A stretch of DNA of 10,704 nucleotides from Nitrosomonas eutropha (GTDB lineage: Bacteria; Pseudomonadota; Gammaproteobacteria; Burkholderiales; Nitrosomonadaceae). Below are positions 1-6,431 of the stretch, piece after piece. Numbering within the stretch: the stretch's first letter is position 1; every line of letters begins with the position of its first letter. The notes below the pieces were generated by a model. It had not been told where the DNA came from, did no database searches, and worked only from the letters and a program-made list of their open reading frames with translations. The stretch is taken from assembly GCA_014584635.1 (NCBI GenBank), contig JACTML010000159.1, forward strand, positions 1 to 10,704, given 5' to 3'. The translations under genes were made by a program, and so were the position numbers.

Positions 1-34
1 TGTTCACTACCTCACTGTAGGGCATTGCAGCGTT

Positions 35-92
35 AAAACTGAACTCAATGCTCACATACTTTCAGGTATGTTCCGCTTTTTTGTTCAGTTTT
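35..92. repeat. Nested inverted repeat beyond the metE terminator
   Basis: A 10-bp arm AAAACTGAAC at 35-44 is matched by its exact reverse complement at 83-92. Almost at the centre lies a second hairpin, ACATAC at 54-59 against GTATGT at 66-71 with a 6-nt loop. The sequence between the arms pairs only partly. The element could be a cruciform, an RNA hairpin of a gene beyond the left edge, or a remnant of a mobile element. I recognise no specific family, and there is no convincing coding sequence in 1-203. Confidence 0.35.
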
Positions 93-150
93 GTCATGTA
101 CGGTTTCCCTTGAATGAAACCTTGAATAGATTCCTGATTCTGAAAAGAAT

Positions 151-180
151 AAAAAACCACCGACTAAAGCCGGTGGTTTT
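151..180 (-). terminator. Rho-independent terminator of metE
   Basis: Read on the minus strand, a perfect 10-bp stem AAAACCACCG / CGGTGGTTTT encloses an 8-nt loop and runs into a T-rich tail (TTTTTT, then ATTC). It starts 23 nt after the metE stop codon, the usual position for an intrinsic terminator. The A-rich left flank means it could also work weakly on the plus strand, but no plus-strand gene is seen upstream. Confidence 0.85.
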
Positions 181-203
181 AACTTTGTGCCGGGCAACAA
201 AAA

Positions 204-2516
204 TCAGGTTTGCAGTGCGGTGCGCATAGATTTGGCACAATCCACCATTTTCTGCAATGCAGTTTGCGTTTCCGGCCAGTTGCGTGTTTTCAGGCCACAA
301 TCCGGGTTGACCCATAACAAGGTTGGATCACCACAATCCGGGTTGACCCATAACAAGGTTGGATCAATATGGTGTGATGCCTTTTTTAACAATTCCAGCA
401 TCTCCGAGGTATCCGGCACACGTGGAGAGTGAATGTCATATACACCGGGGCCGATTTCATTTGGATAAGAGAACTTAACAAAGGCATCCAGCAGTTCCAT
501 ACGAGAGCGTGATGTTTCAATCGTGATGACATCAGCATCCAGTTCGGCAATGGCCGGCAGAATATCGTGAAATTCGGAATAGCACATATGGGTATGAATT
601 TGAGTTTCATCCTTCACCCCTGAGCTGGCAACCCGGAATGCTTTGACTGCCCAATCCAGATAATGCTGCCAATCCCGTTTTCTAAGTGGCAGCCCTTCGC
701 GAAACGCCGGTTCATCAATCTGGATCATACCGATCCCGGCTTTTTCCAGATCAGTAACTTCATCCCGGATAGCCAATGCCAATTGCAATGCAGTATCTGA
801 ACGCGGTTGATCGTCGCGTACAAATGACCAGAACAGCATGGTGACCGGACCAGTCAGCATTCCCTTGACAGGTTTTTCGGTCAGGCTCTGGGCATATGCA
901 ATCCAATCGACTGTCATAGCGTCAGGACGGTAGACATCGCCATATAAAACAGGAGGTTTAACGCAACGTGAACCATAGCTTTGTACCCAGCCATTTTCAG
1001 TGAAAGCATAGCCCCACAGCTGTTCGCCAAAGTATTCCACCATGTCGTTGCGTTCTGGTTCACCATGAACCAGTACATCCAACCCGATGGCTTCCTGTTT
1101 GCGGATAACTTCGCTGATTTCCTTACGCATGGCGGACAGGTATTCGAGGTGGCTGAGCTCATTTTTTCTGAATGCTGCACGCGCCTGGCGAATGGCAGTT
1201 GTTTGCGGAAAGGAGCCAATAGTAGTGGTGGGTAATAAAGGCAGATTGAAGCGCTGTTGTTGCTGCTGTTTGCGAGTAGCAAAGGGGTGTGCGCGCTGGC
1301 TGTCGTGCTCGGTTAAATGGCTGATCCTGTGATGAACCACCGGGTTATGAATGCGACAGGATGTTTTTCTCGATTGGCTGGCTTGGTCGGAAACAGTAAG
1401 CGCTTCCTGAATTGACTCCTTGCCATGTTTAAGTCCGCGTCCGAGCGTGGCGATTTCTTCCAGTTTCTGGGCGGAAAAAGCCAGCCAGTTTTTAATTTCC
1501 GGATCCAGCTTGGTTTCCAGTGATAAATCTACCGGACAATGCAACAAAGAACAGCTTGGAGCAATCCACAGATTTCCCGCAAAACGGGATGCCGCTTGCG
1601 ACAGTATTTCCAGCTTTTGTGACAGATCGGCGCGCCAGATGTTGCGTCCGTCAACACAACCGAGGGACAAGGTTTTTCCCGATAAATTCCCGGTAAGGAA
1701 TGATTCAAGCTGTTCCGGAGCGCTGCTTAAATCAATATGCAAACCTTCTACTGGCAGATTCTCGAGTAGTGAGATATGGTGATCAACTGCACCGAAGTAG
1801 GTGGTGAGCAGCAGATGGCAACCTGTATTGCTCAGAGAGCGATAGGCTTCTGTAAAACCATCCAGCCAGGGTTGCGCGAGATCGAGCGCAAGAATGGGTT
1901 CGTCAATTTGTACCCATTCCACACCCAGTGCAGCAATTTTTTGCAGAATCTCACGGTAAACTGGCAGCAGACGGGGAAGTAAATCTAACCGCTGAAAGTC
2001 TGTTACGGTTTCCTTACCCAGATACAGATAGGTAAGCGGGCCCACCAGAACGGCTTTTGCAGTAATTCCCAGCGCTTTGGCTTCTGCAATTTCCTGAAAT
2101 AACCGGTCAGATGCCAGATGAAACTGAGTGGTGTGATCAAATTCCGGAACAATATAATGGTAGTTGGTGTTGAACCATTTGGTCATTTCCATGGCAGGCT
2201 GATCATCTGTGCCGCGCGCCATGGCAAAATACAGATCGGACGAAACCGGGCCGCCTGTATGTCCGAAACGTTGTGGAATAGCACCAAGCAGGGCAGTCAT
2301 GTCAAGAATGTGGTCGTACAGAGCAAAATCTCCTGCCGGAATAAGATCAATTCCGGTCTTTTGCTGTAACAGCCAGTTGTTGGTACGAATTTCACGTGCC
2401 GAAGCCAATAGTTGTTCGGCACCACTTTGCCCTTTCCAGTAAGTTTCAAGTGCTTTTTTTAATTCACGCTGCGCCCCGATTCGCGGAAAACCGAGATTAT
2501 GTGTCTGTATTTTCAT
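204..2516 (-). CDS. metE: Cobalamin-independent methionine synthase MetE, with a duplicated zinc-site segment
   Basis: This cytoplasmic enzyme transfers the methyl group of 5-methyltetrahydropteroyl-polyglutamate to homocysteine, the last step of methionine synthesis. The product has 770 residues (E. coli has 753). It opens with the typical [14 protein letters not shown], and the catalytic half begins near residue 428 with [11 protein letters not shown]. Zinc ligands are visible as His643 and Cys645 (HTHMCYSEF), Glu667, and a cysteine in LWVNPDCG. That last segment occurs twice, giving Cys728 and Cys740, because of an exact 36-bp duplication. Measured from Glu667, Cys728 keeps the E. coli spacing (61 residues), while Cys740 keeps the native C-terminal sequence after it. 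I chose the start at 2516, not 20 codons upstream, because the family N-terminus begins there and AAAAGG lies 4 nt ahead. A run of five glutamines sits in the linker near residue 417. It is divergent from metR, its expected activator. Identity is certain; activity with the duplication is not. Confidence 0.97.
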   Translation of the reverse strand: MKIQTHNLGFPRIGAQRELKKALETYWKGQSGAEQLLASAREIRTNNWLLQQKTGIDLIPAGDFALYDHILDMTALLGAIPQRFGHTGGPVSSDLYFAMARGTDDQPAMEMTKWFNTNYHYIVPEFDHTTQFHLASDRLFQEIAEAKALGITAKAVLVGPLTYLYLGKETVTDFQRLDLLPRLLPVYREILQKIAALGVEWVQIDEPILALDLAQPWLDGFTEAYRSLSNTGCHLLLTTYFGAVDHHISLLENLPVEGLHIDLSSAPEQLESFLTGNLSGKTLSLGCVDGRNIWRADLSQKLEILSQAASRFAGNLWIAPSCSLLHCPVDLSLETKLDPEIKNWLAFSAQKLEEIATLGRGLKHGKESIQEALTVSDQASQSRKTSCRIHNPVVHHRISHLTEHDSQRAHPFATRKQQQQQRFNLPLLPTTTIGSFPQTTAIRQARAAFRKNELSHLEYLSAMRKEISEVIRKQEAIGLDVLVHGEPERNDMVEYFGEQLWGYAFTENGWVQSYGSRCVKPPVLYGDVYRPDAMTVDWIAYAQSLTEKPVKGMLTGPVTMLFWSFVRDDQPRSDTALQLALAIRDEVTDLEKAGIGMIQIDEPAFREGLPLRKRDWQHYLDWAVKAFRVASSGVKDETQIHTHMCYSEFHDILPAIAELDADVITIETSRSRMELLDAFVKFSYPNEIGPGVYDIHSPRVPDTSEMLELLKKASHHIDPTLLWVNPDCGDPTLLWVNPDCGLKTRNWPETQTALQKMVDCAKSMRTALQT
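295..366. repeat. Perfect 36-bp tandem duplication inside metE
   Basis: Bases 295-330 and 331-366 are identical at all 36 positions, and identity stops exactly at both outer borders (294 differs from 330, 367 from 331). The unit is a multiple of three, so metE stays open and gains twelve residues, [12 protein letters not shown]. The lack of any difference between copies points to a recent slippage or unequal-exchange event. An assembly error is the main alternative. Confidence 0.98.
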
Positions 2517-2599
2517 GATGCCTTTTCCACATGATCGAAAAACCATCATTGTGTGGAATACGCTATGATGAATCAAATGAAATTTTTTATATAAAATCG

Positions 2600-2612
2600 T
2601 GAATAATTTTCA
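2600..2612. promoter_or_regulatory. MetR-binding site in the metE-metR intergenic region
   Basis: TGAATAATTTTCA matches the enterobacterial MetR box TGAA-N5-TTCA perfectly, including the central A. It ends three bases before the metR start codon, so bound MetR should block its own transcription or initiation while activating metE on the other strand. A weaker half-site, TGAA followed by an A/T-rich stretch, begins at 2578, exactly 22 bp upstream. This resembles the paired MetR sites known at enterobacterial metE. The site is read directly; its function is inferred from its match and position. Confidence 0.75.
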
Positions 2613-2615
2613 TAT

Positions 2616-3572
2616 ATGCTTGAACTGCGGCATCTTCGTACATTAATTGCGCTGGATGAAACCGGCAGCATTTCTCTGGCGGCACAACGCGTGCACTTGA
2701 CTCAATCAGCGCTATCGCATCAGATCAGAGCATTGCAGGAATATTATCAACTGCCGATTATTCAGCGCAGTGGTCATGTGGTGCGATTGACCGATGCGGG
2801 CAAGCGTCTGGTGAAATTGGCGGAAAAGGTGCTGGGTGAAGTTCAGTCAACAGAGCGGGATCTGGCAAAAATATCGCAACAGGCCGCCGGAAATCTGCGA
2901 ATCGTACTGGAATGCCACACCTGTTTCGATTGGCTGATGCCAATCATGGATAACTTTCGACAGCATTGGCCGGAAGTGGAACTCGATTTGGTTTCGGGTT
3001 TCCACAGCGATCCTGTTGCGTTGTTGCGGCAAGGGGCTGCAGATGTGGTCATTGGCTCGGAGAACAAGCCGCAACAGGGGATTGTTCATTTTCCATTGTT
3101 TCGTTTTGAGATTCTGGCTGTCCTGGCGCCAGGACATGCGCTCGGAAGCAAGAAAGTGCTGGAAGCAGATGATTTTACACAGGATGTACTGATTACCTAT
3201 CCTGTTCCGGAGGAGCGAATTGACCTGATTCGGCAGGTATTGATGCCCGCAGGTGTCAGTTGGCAGCGGCGTACCACTGAGCTGACCGTCGCTATTCTGC
3301 AACTGGTGGCAAGCCGGCGGGGAATCGCTGCTCTGCCAGGCTGGGGTATCAAAAACTATCTGGATTATGAATATGTGATTGCCCGACGCATCGGTGCAGA
3401 GGGCCTGTGGAGCGATCTGTACCTGTCGGTACGTGAGCAGGACGCTTCACTGCGCTACCTGCAGGATTTTCTGAAGACGATTGATCAGGTCTGTTTTGCC
3501 AGACTGGATGGAATCAGACCGTTGAGCGTGCAGGGAAGCCGCAAAAAGTTAAAAGAAAAGCGGAAAAAGTAA
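2616..3572 (+). CDS. metR: LysR-type regulator MetR
   Basis: A LysR-family transcription factor of 318 residues, close to E. coli MetR (317). MetR uses homocysteine as co-effector to activate metE and related genes. The N-terminus MLELRHLRTL leads into a winged helix-turn-helix around residues 18-37 (SISLAAQRVHLTQSALSHQI). The effector domain carries MetR-like stretches such as LRIVLECHTCFDWLMPIMDNF, and GIAALPGW near residue 242. The start is fixed by the family N-terminus, yet no Shine-Dalgarno sequence precedes it; the upstream bases are the MetR box, so translation may be weak or the message nearly leaderless. The C-terminus ends in a short lysine-rich tail (KKLKEKRKK) beyond the usual fold. 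It is divergent from metE, the classical arrangement. A different homocysteine-responsive LysR protein is possible but unlikely. Confidence 0.93.
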   Translation: MLELRHLRTLIALDETGSISLAAQRVHLTQSALSHQIRALQEYYQLPIIQRSGHVVRLTDAGKRLVKLAEKVLGEVQSTERDLAKISQQAAGNLRIVLECHTCFDWLMPIMDNFRQHWPEVELDLVSGFHSDPVALLRQGAADVVIGSENKPQQGIVHFPLFRFEILAVLAPGHALGSKKVLEADDFTQDVLITYPVPEERIDLIRQVLMPAGVSWQRRTTELTVAILQLVASRRGIAALPGWGIKNYLDYEYVIARRIGAEGLWSDLYLSVREQDASLRYLQDFLKTIDQVCFARLDGIRPLSVQGSRKKLKEKRKK

Positions 3573-3580
3573 AAAGATTC

Positions 3581-3624
3581 AAAAAAAACGGGCAACCTCT
3601 TCCCGGATGAGGAAGGGTTGCCCG
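3581..3624 (-). terminator. Rho-independent terminator of the CADD-family gene
   Basis: On the minus strand a long GC-rich stem (CGGGCAACC... pairing with ...GGTTGCCCG, one bulged base, short loop) is followed at once by eight T residues (3581-3588 as A on the plus strand). It lies about 35 nt after the stop codon at 3659. The plus-strand side has no T-run, so it is not a good terminator for the convergent metR, although the hairpin may still slow transcription. Confidence 0.88.
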
Positions 3625-3658
3625 GTTAGCAAATTGCTGCAATCAGATCAATACGAGA

Positions 3659-4399
3659 TCAGTGCAAGGTAACTGCTTCTTTTTCTTCACAGATGAGATT
3701 GGCGCAATAGTTTTCGTGAATACCATCCAGGAATTTCCACAATGCATCACACGCGCGACGAGTGGCTGCCAGTACTTCCGCCTGTTTTTCCGGCGTATCA
3801 GCAAATCGCTCAATAATTGCCCATTCAGCTTGTGAGTGGAAGATGTCGGCAGTTTGATGTACCGAGAAGAATTCATAATCTTTTGGATTGGTCATACCGT
3901 AAAACTTGGCCAGACCATCAATTTTGACTGCGGCGATATCAGGCACCTGAGATTCAAATGCATGTAATGCAGCCAGCCCGGCGTAAAAAGATTCATTCAG
4001 GCAAATATCACGGAAAGTTGAAACCAGATTTTCTGTTTCCGGTAATGCAGCAGCGTTTGCCAGGCTGGCATCATTGGCCCCCAGAGCAAAGGCAAATGCT
4101 TTCCACAGGGCAGGGTGATTTTTTTCACCATGCTCTTCATCAATCAGGTTTTTGAGAACTTCCTGACGTACACTGATATCTCCGCAATTTTCTTCATTAT
4201 GAAAATGAGGTGTATTGAAATGTACCGCGCTGAGATAAGTGGGCTCAGCCAGCACGTTGTAGAAATACTGTTCGGCGTAATGTCGCAATTGTTCGCGGGT
4301 CAGCTTGCCTTCAGTCCAGGCAACATAGAAGGGATGTTGCAGCAAGTGTTTGTTTTGAATGATGGAATCAACTTGTTGTTTAAATATGCTTGTTGCCAT
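3659..4399 (-). CDS. CADD-family p-aminobenzoate synthase (self-sacrificing dinuclear-metal oxygenase)
   Basis: A 246-residue all-helical protein of the TenA/PqqC-like fold, closely resembling Chlamydia trachomatis CADD (CT610). CADD replaces PabA/PabB/PabC: it makes the p-aminobenzoate part of folate by oxygen-dependent excision of one of its own tyrosines, with a lysine thought to give the amino group. From memory, an N. europaea homologue was also reported to complement p-aminobenzoate auxotrophy. Conserved here are IIQNKHLLQHPFYVAW with Tyr25 (CADD Tyr27), Tyr41 (Tyr43), metal ligands Glu88, His95, Glu149, His181, Asp185 and His188 (CADD 81, 88, 142, 174, 178, 181), and Lys159 (Lys152). 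All ligands keep one constant offset. AGGAG lies 4 nt before the start. Divergent from glyA, a folate-dependent enzyme. A short tail rich in Glu and Cys (CANLICEEKE) follows the fold. A thiaminase or PqqC role is less likely. Confidence 0.9.
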   Translation of the reverse strand: MATSIFKQQVDSIIQNKHLLQHPFYVAWTEGKLTREQLRHYAEQYFYNVLAEPTYLSAVHFNTPHFHNEENCGDISVRQEVLKNLIDEEHGEKNHPALWKAFAFALGANDASLANAAALPETENLVSTFRDICLNESFYAGLAALHAFESQVPDIAAVKIDGLAKFYGMTNPKDYEFFSVHQTADIFHSQAEWAIIERFADTPEKQAEVLAATRRACDALWKFLDGIHENYCANLICEEKEAVTLH

Positions 4400-4425
4400 A
4401 AAAGCTCCTGTTTAGAGTGAAATGA

Positions 4426-4453
4426 AATATGATGCACCGATAATCATCGTCAA
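4426..4453 (-). promoter_or_regulatory. Candidate sigma-70 promoter of the CADD-family gene
   Basis: On the minus strand TTGACG (4448-4453) is followed after 16 nt by CATATT (4426-4431), and the start codon lies 26 nt further on. The -35 element is strong and the -10 is mediocre. A second TTGACT at 4466-4471 offers another possible -35. The 192-nt region to glyA shows no riboswitch that I can recognise. Confidence 0.3.
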
Positions 4454-4591
4454 TTCAGTAAATGAAGTCAATTGTATACTGGCGAACTATGTTGCTTTTA
4501 TACGCGGGATACGACACTACAATTACAAAACCTGCGCCGTAACACGATGATAGAATGATTCTTTTACAATAAAAATCAGAGAGTAAATACT

Positions 4592-5842
4592 ATGTTTTCA
4601 AAGAGTATGACGATTGAGCAGGTTGATCCGGATTTATGGCAGGCGATCCTCGGAGAAGTACAACGCCAGGAAGATCATATTGAGCTGATCGCCTCGGAAA
4701 ATTATGCCAGCCCGGCTGTTTTGCAGGCACAAGGTACTGTGCTGACCAATAAGTACGCTGAAGGATATCCGGGCAAACGTTACTACGGCGGGTGTAAACA
4801 TGTGGATATTGTCGAGCAACTGGCGATTGATCGTCTGAGAGCGCTGTTCAATGCCGAGTATGTAAATGTGCAGCCACATTCCGGTTCCCAGGCTAATGCT
4901 GCTGTCTATTTATCGGCACTAAAGCCGGGCGATACGCTTTTGGGGATGTCGCTGGCTCACGGAGGTCACTTGACGCATGGGGCTTCCGTCAATATGAGTG
5001 GCAAGATATTCAATTCAATTGCTTACGGTCTTGATCCCGCAACTGAAGAAATCGATTATGCAGAGCTGGAGCGGCTTGCACATGAACATAAGCCGCGCAT
5101 GATTGTTGCAGGCGCTTCTTCCTACGCGCGTGTGATTGACTGGCAGGCTTTTCGCAAGATTGCGGATAGTGTAGGCGCCTATCTGTTTGTGGATATGGCG
5201 CATTATGCAGGGCTGATCGCAGCAGGTTACTACCCCAATCCGGTAGGTATAGCTGATTTCGTGACCAGCACCACGCATAAAACATTACGCGGGCCGCGTG
5301 GCGGCGTGATTATGGCCAGGCCGGAACACGAAAAAGCACTTAATTCAGCTGTTTTTCCGCAAACGCAAGGCGGGCCGCTGATGCATGTGATTGCGGCCAA
5401 GGCGGTTGCATTCAAAGAGGCTTCCACGCAGGCGTTCAAGGATTATCAGAAGCAGGTTATTGAGAATGCACGAGTGATGGCGAGAGTATTACAGCAGCGT
5501 GGTTTAAGAATTGTCTCCGGCCGTACTGACTGTCATATGTTTCTGGTTGATTTGCGCGCCAAGAATCTGACCGGGAGAGAAGCAGAAGCTGCTTTGGAAG
5601 CTGCTCATATTACTGTCAATAAAAATGCGATTCCCAATGATCCTCAAAAACCGTTTGTAACCAGCGGGGTGCGGATTGGTACACCGGCGATTACTACGCG
5701 CGGATTTAAGGAGCTTGAATCGGAACAGCTTGCAAATCTGGTGGCCGATGTGCTGGAAGCCCCAACCAATGAAGCGGTACTGGATCAGGTTGCCAGAAAC
5801 GCCCAGGCTTTATGTGCAAAATTTCCCGTATATGGAAACTGA
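4592..5842 (+). CDS. glyA: Serine hydroxymethyltransferase GlyA
   Basis: This PLP enzyme of the cytosol interconverts serine plus tetrahydrofolate and glycine plus 5,10-methylene-tetrahydrofolate, the main source of one-carbon units. The 416 residues match the family length (E. coli 417). Diagnostic stretches are ELIASENY (31-38), [23 protein letters not shown], the PLP-binding DMAH (201-204), and the Schiff-base lysine Lys230 in [14 protein letters not shown] purine-rich AGAGAG precedes the ATG at 4592; a second ATG six codons in is possible but less well placed. It is divergent from the p-aminobenzoate synthase gene and followed by nrdR after 79 nt on the same strand. The pair glyA-nrdR is common in proteobacteria and suggests joint transcription, though an additional nrdR promoter may lie in the gap. 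Confidence 0.98.
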   Translation: MFSKSMTIEQVDPDLWQAILGEVQRQEDHIELIASENYASPAVLQAQGTVLTNKYAEGYPGKRYYGGCKHVDIVEQLAIDRLRALFNAEYVNVQPHSGSQANAAVYLSALKPGDTLLGMSLAHGGHLTHGASVNMSGKIFNSIAYGLDPATEEIDYAELERLAHEHKPRMIVAGASSYARVIDWQAFRKIADSVGAYLFVDMAHYAGLIAAGYYPNPVGIADFVTSTTHKTLRGPRGGVIMARPEHEKALNSAVFPQTQGGPLMHVIAAKAVAFKEASTQAFKDYQKQVIENARVMARVLQQRGLRIVSGRTDCHMFLVDLRAKNLTGREAEAALEAAHITVNKNAIPNDPQKPFVTSGVRIGTPAITTRGFKELESEQLANLVADVLEAPTNEAVLDQVARNAQALCAKFPVYGN

Positions 5843-5921
5843 TTGTTTTTCCTTGACAAATACCAGGTTTCTGCACTGATATCAGCTGCAGTCATCTGGC
5901 CAGATTTGGAGTGATACAGTA

Positions 5922-6404
5922 ATGCGATGTCCTTTTTGCGGAGCTGAAGATACCAGCGTAGTTGATTCGCGCGTCAGCGAGGAAGGTTCCCGGATCAGAC
6001 GCAGACGGCAATGCACAGCTTGCGGAAAACGTTTCACAACCTATGAAACAGTCGAAGTCCGTTTTCCGCAGGTTATCAAGCAGGGAGGGAATCGCGTTGA
6101 GTTCAACCGGGAGAAGCTCTATACCAGCTTTGCCCGGGCATTGCATAAACGCCCGGTTCCGGTTGGTCAGGTAGATGCTGCGATAGAACGTATTCTGCAG
6201 AAATTACTGGGAAGCGGAGCGCAGGAGATTTCATCGCGCACAATTGGTGAATGGGTAATGCAGGAGCTGTATAAACTGGATAAGGTAGCCTACATCCGCT
6301 TTGCTTCAGTCTACAGAAGTTTTGAAGATGTAGGCGATTTCCAGGAGGTCATCAGGGAAGTACAAGCCTTCCCGTCAAGCCCGGATGACGAGCCATCAGA
6401 CTGA
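5922..6404 (+). CDS. nrdR: Transcriptional repressor NrdR
   Basis: NrdR senses ATP and dATP through an ATP-cone and represses ribonucleotide reductase genes. The 160-residue product begins [17 protein letters not shown] and has a zinc ribbon with Cys3, Cys6, Cys31 and Cys34, an arginine-rich DNA-contact stretch (RIRRRRQ, 25-30), and an ATP-cone from about residue 49 to 139 ending in [17 protein letters not shown]. It is slightly longer than the E. coli protein (149) owing to an acidic tail (SSPDDEPSD). GGAG lies about ten bases before the ATG. It follows glyA, as in many relatives. In many relatives ribD comes next; here the following genes are convergent and belong to sugar metabolism. No ribonucleotide reductase gene or clear NrdR box pair is in the window. 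Confidence 0.97.
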   Translation: MRCPFCGAEDTSVVDSRVSEEGSRIRRRRQCTACGKRFTTYETVEVRFPQVIKQGGNRVEFNREKLYTSFARALHKRPVPVGQVDAAIERILQKLLGSGAQEISSRTIGEWVMQELYKLDKVAYIRFASVYRSFEDVGDFQEVIREVQAFPSSPDDEPSD

Positions 6405-6405
6405 C

Positions 6406-6424
6406 AGCAGCCCGTACTGCTTTT
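6406..6424 (+). terminator. Weak terminator-like hairpin after nrdR
   Basis: AGCAG (6406-6410) pairs with CTGCT (6417-6421) around a 6-nt loop and is followed by TTT. It sits directly after the nrdR stop, in the 27-nt gap before the convergent synthase gene ends. The stem is only five base pairs, so this is a tentative call; it is the only hairpin I see between the two convergent genes. Confidence 0.25.
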
Positions 6425-6431
6425 GGAAGAA

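Noticed and set aside
1..55. A GTG-started minus-strand frame (VSIEFSFNAAMPYSEVVN) running off the left edge
   Set aside because: Only 18 codons are visible, with a weak ribosome site and no recognisable match; it cannot be told from chance.
295..366. A 36-bp repeat, the length of many CRISPR repeats
   Set aside because: The two copies touch with no spacer, there are only two, and they lie in frame inside metE.
187..432. Plus-strand open frame with repeated [12 protein letters not shown]
   Set aside because: It is antisense to metE, and its repeat is only the shadow of the 36-bp duplication.
1245..1275. Run of glutamine codons in metE as a possible slippage repeat
   Set aside because: It is only five mixed CAA/CAG codons in a variable linker, so ordinary variation explains it.
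2517..2576. A 20-codon longer metE start at 2576
   Set aside because: The extra residues do not resemble the MetE N-terminus, and AAAAGG supports the ATG at 2516.
3659..4399. PqqC (pyrroloquinoline quinone synthase) or TenA thiaminase
   Set aside because: Overall fold is shared, but the metal ligands, tyrosine and lysine match CADD, and no pqq or thiamine genes are nearby.
4400..4591. Possible glycine or tetrahydrofolate riboswitch before glyA or the CADD-family gene
   Set aside because: I could find none of the conserved motifs of these riboswitches, and the leader predicted for the CADD-family gene is very short.
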